A stretch of 29,436 bases of DNA. Source: Nanoarchaeota archaeon SCGC AAA011-G17. GTDB taxonomy: Archaea; Nanobdellota; Nanobdellia; SCGC-AAA011-G17. This document shows positions 29,260-29,436 of this stretch, piece after piece (position 1 is the first letter of the stretch; each line of letters opens with the position of its first letter). The DNA lies in contig AQRL01000021.1 in NCBI GenBank assembly GCA_000402515.1, forward strand, positions 1-29,436, given 5' to 3'. A program made the translations under genes and the position numbers. Under the pieces are notes generated by a model that was given only the letters and a program-made list of their open reading frames with translations, was not told the origin of the DNA and ran no database searches.

Positions 29260-29436
29260 TATATTGGCACTGATGCTGTTGCTATCATTGCCCATTGTCA
29301 GTGCAGTAGATCTAAGCCAGACACCAAGCCCTGAAGACCAGGCAAAGTTTGACCAGATCTTGAGCCCTGTAATGAAAGTGTACAATTTAGTAAAGTACAG
29401 TGCATCTGCTATTGCAGCCCTGATGCTGGTTTTTGT
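29231..29436 (+). CDS. VirB2/TrbC-like pilin, second copy (partial)
   Basis: 68 codons visible. The signal peptide MKTKFRRIIDILALMLLLSL differs from the left copy at several positions, while the mature region from SPEDQAKFDQILSPVMKVYN to the window edge is identical at protein level. The ribosome-binding sequence is AGGGGGGAT, just before the ATG, and it overlaps the zinc-ribbon gene by 29 bases. It presumably continues into virB6- and virB4-like genes as on the left. Confidence 0.85.
   Translation, partial: MKTKFRRIIDILALMLLLSLPIVSAVDLSQTPSPEDQAKFDQILSPVMKVYNLVKYSASAIAALMLVF

Larger units (their letters stand above)
28985..29436 (+). repeat. Inverted repeat, right copy of the shared pilin-module block
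   Basis: Matches 3023-3479 in opposite orientation: terminator, promoter, leader, zinc-ribbon gene and the first 68 codons of the pilin gene. Bases 29342-29436 match without mismatch. The least conserved part is the pilin signal-peptide region and the zinc-ribbon C-terminus. The repeat is still matching at the window edge. Confidence 0.93.

Noticed and set aside
1-29436. CRISPR array or cas genes
   Set aside because: No regularly spaced repeats and no Cas-like reading frame were seen.

Overview
The window looks like chromosome of an AT-rich archaeon, most likely a DPANN lineage of the Woesearchaeota/Pacearchaeota kind. This placement is inferred from gene content and style; no search was run. 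Directly visible archaeal signs are tRNA genes with bulge-helix-bulge (BHB) introns, a tRNA-Tyr with a C1-G72 pair, no encoded CCA ends, TATA boxes about 25-30 bp before many start codons (leaderless transcripts), an mre11-rad50 operon, an archaeal-type RNase J, and many short proteins.

Layout. (1) 1-5212, minus strand: the tRNA-proximal end of an integrative, conjugation-like element. It has a tyrosine integrase, a NUDIX hydrolase, a small zinc-ribbon protein, a VirB2-like pilin, a VirB6/TrbL-like membrane protein and a VirB4 ATPase cut by the window edge. It starts at the 3' end of a tRNA-Ser(GCT) gene (5274-5390). (2) 5391-25599: core chromosome, with initiator tRNA-Met, MEMO, DUF192, RNase J, Mre11-Rad50, a cold-shock protein, a RelE-type toxin-antitoxin pair, a SIMPL protein with a frameshift, a C39-like peptidase, envelope proteins, a MutS-like ATPase and a tRNA cluster (Tyr, Asp, Lys, Glu). 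A convergent pair at 12.7-14.0 kb encodes a lytic transglycosylase and a beta-barrel-like secreted protein, both of bacterial character. (3) 25600-29436, plus strand: a second element beginning at the 3' end of tRNA-Ser(CGA). It has a small protein, a different tyrosine integrase, an AIPR-family protein, and then a second copy of the zinc-ribbon/pilin module, cut by the window end.

Two results stand out. First, tRNA genes are unusually rich in introns. The initiator tRNA-Met resolves into five exons and four introns, tRNA-Ser(GCT) into three exons and two introns (one only 14 nt), and tRNA-Tyr into three exons and two introns. Removing them gives tRNAs of 75, 84 and 72 nt with complete cloverleafs, and most junctions sit in recognisable BHB motifs. 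Second, the two elements face outward from two different tRNA-Ser genes, use different integrases and cargo, and share a nearly identical inverted block of about 450 bp (terminator, promoter, leader, zinc-ribbon gene, pilin start). A TATA-proximal promoter motif occurs before both copies of the module and before the second integrase operon. This suggests a modular family of archaeal integrative elements sharing a type IV secretion/pilus module and a regulatory signal.
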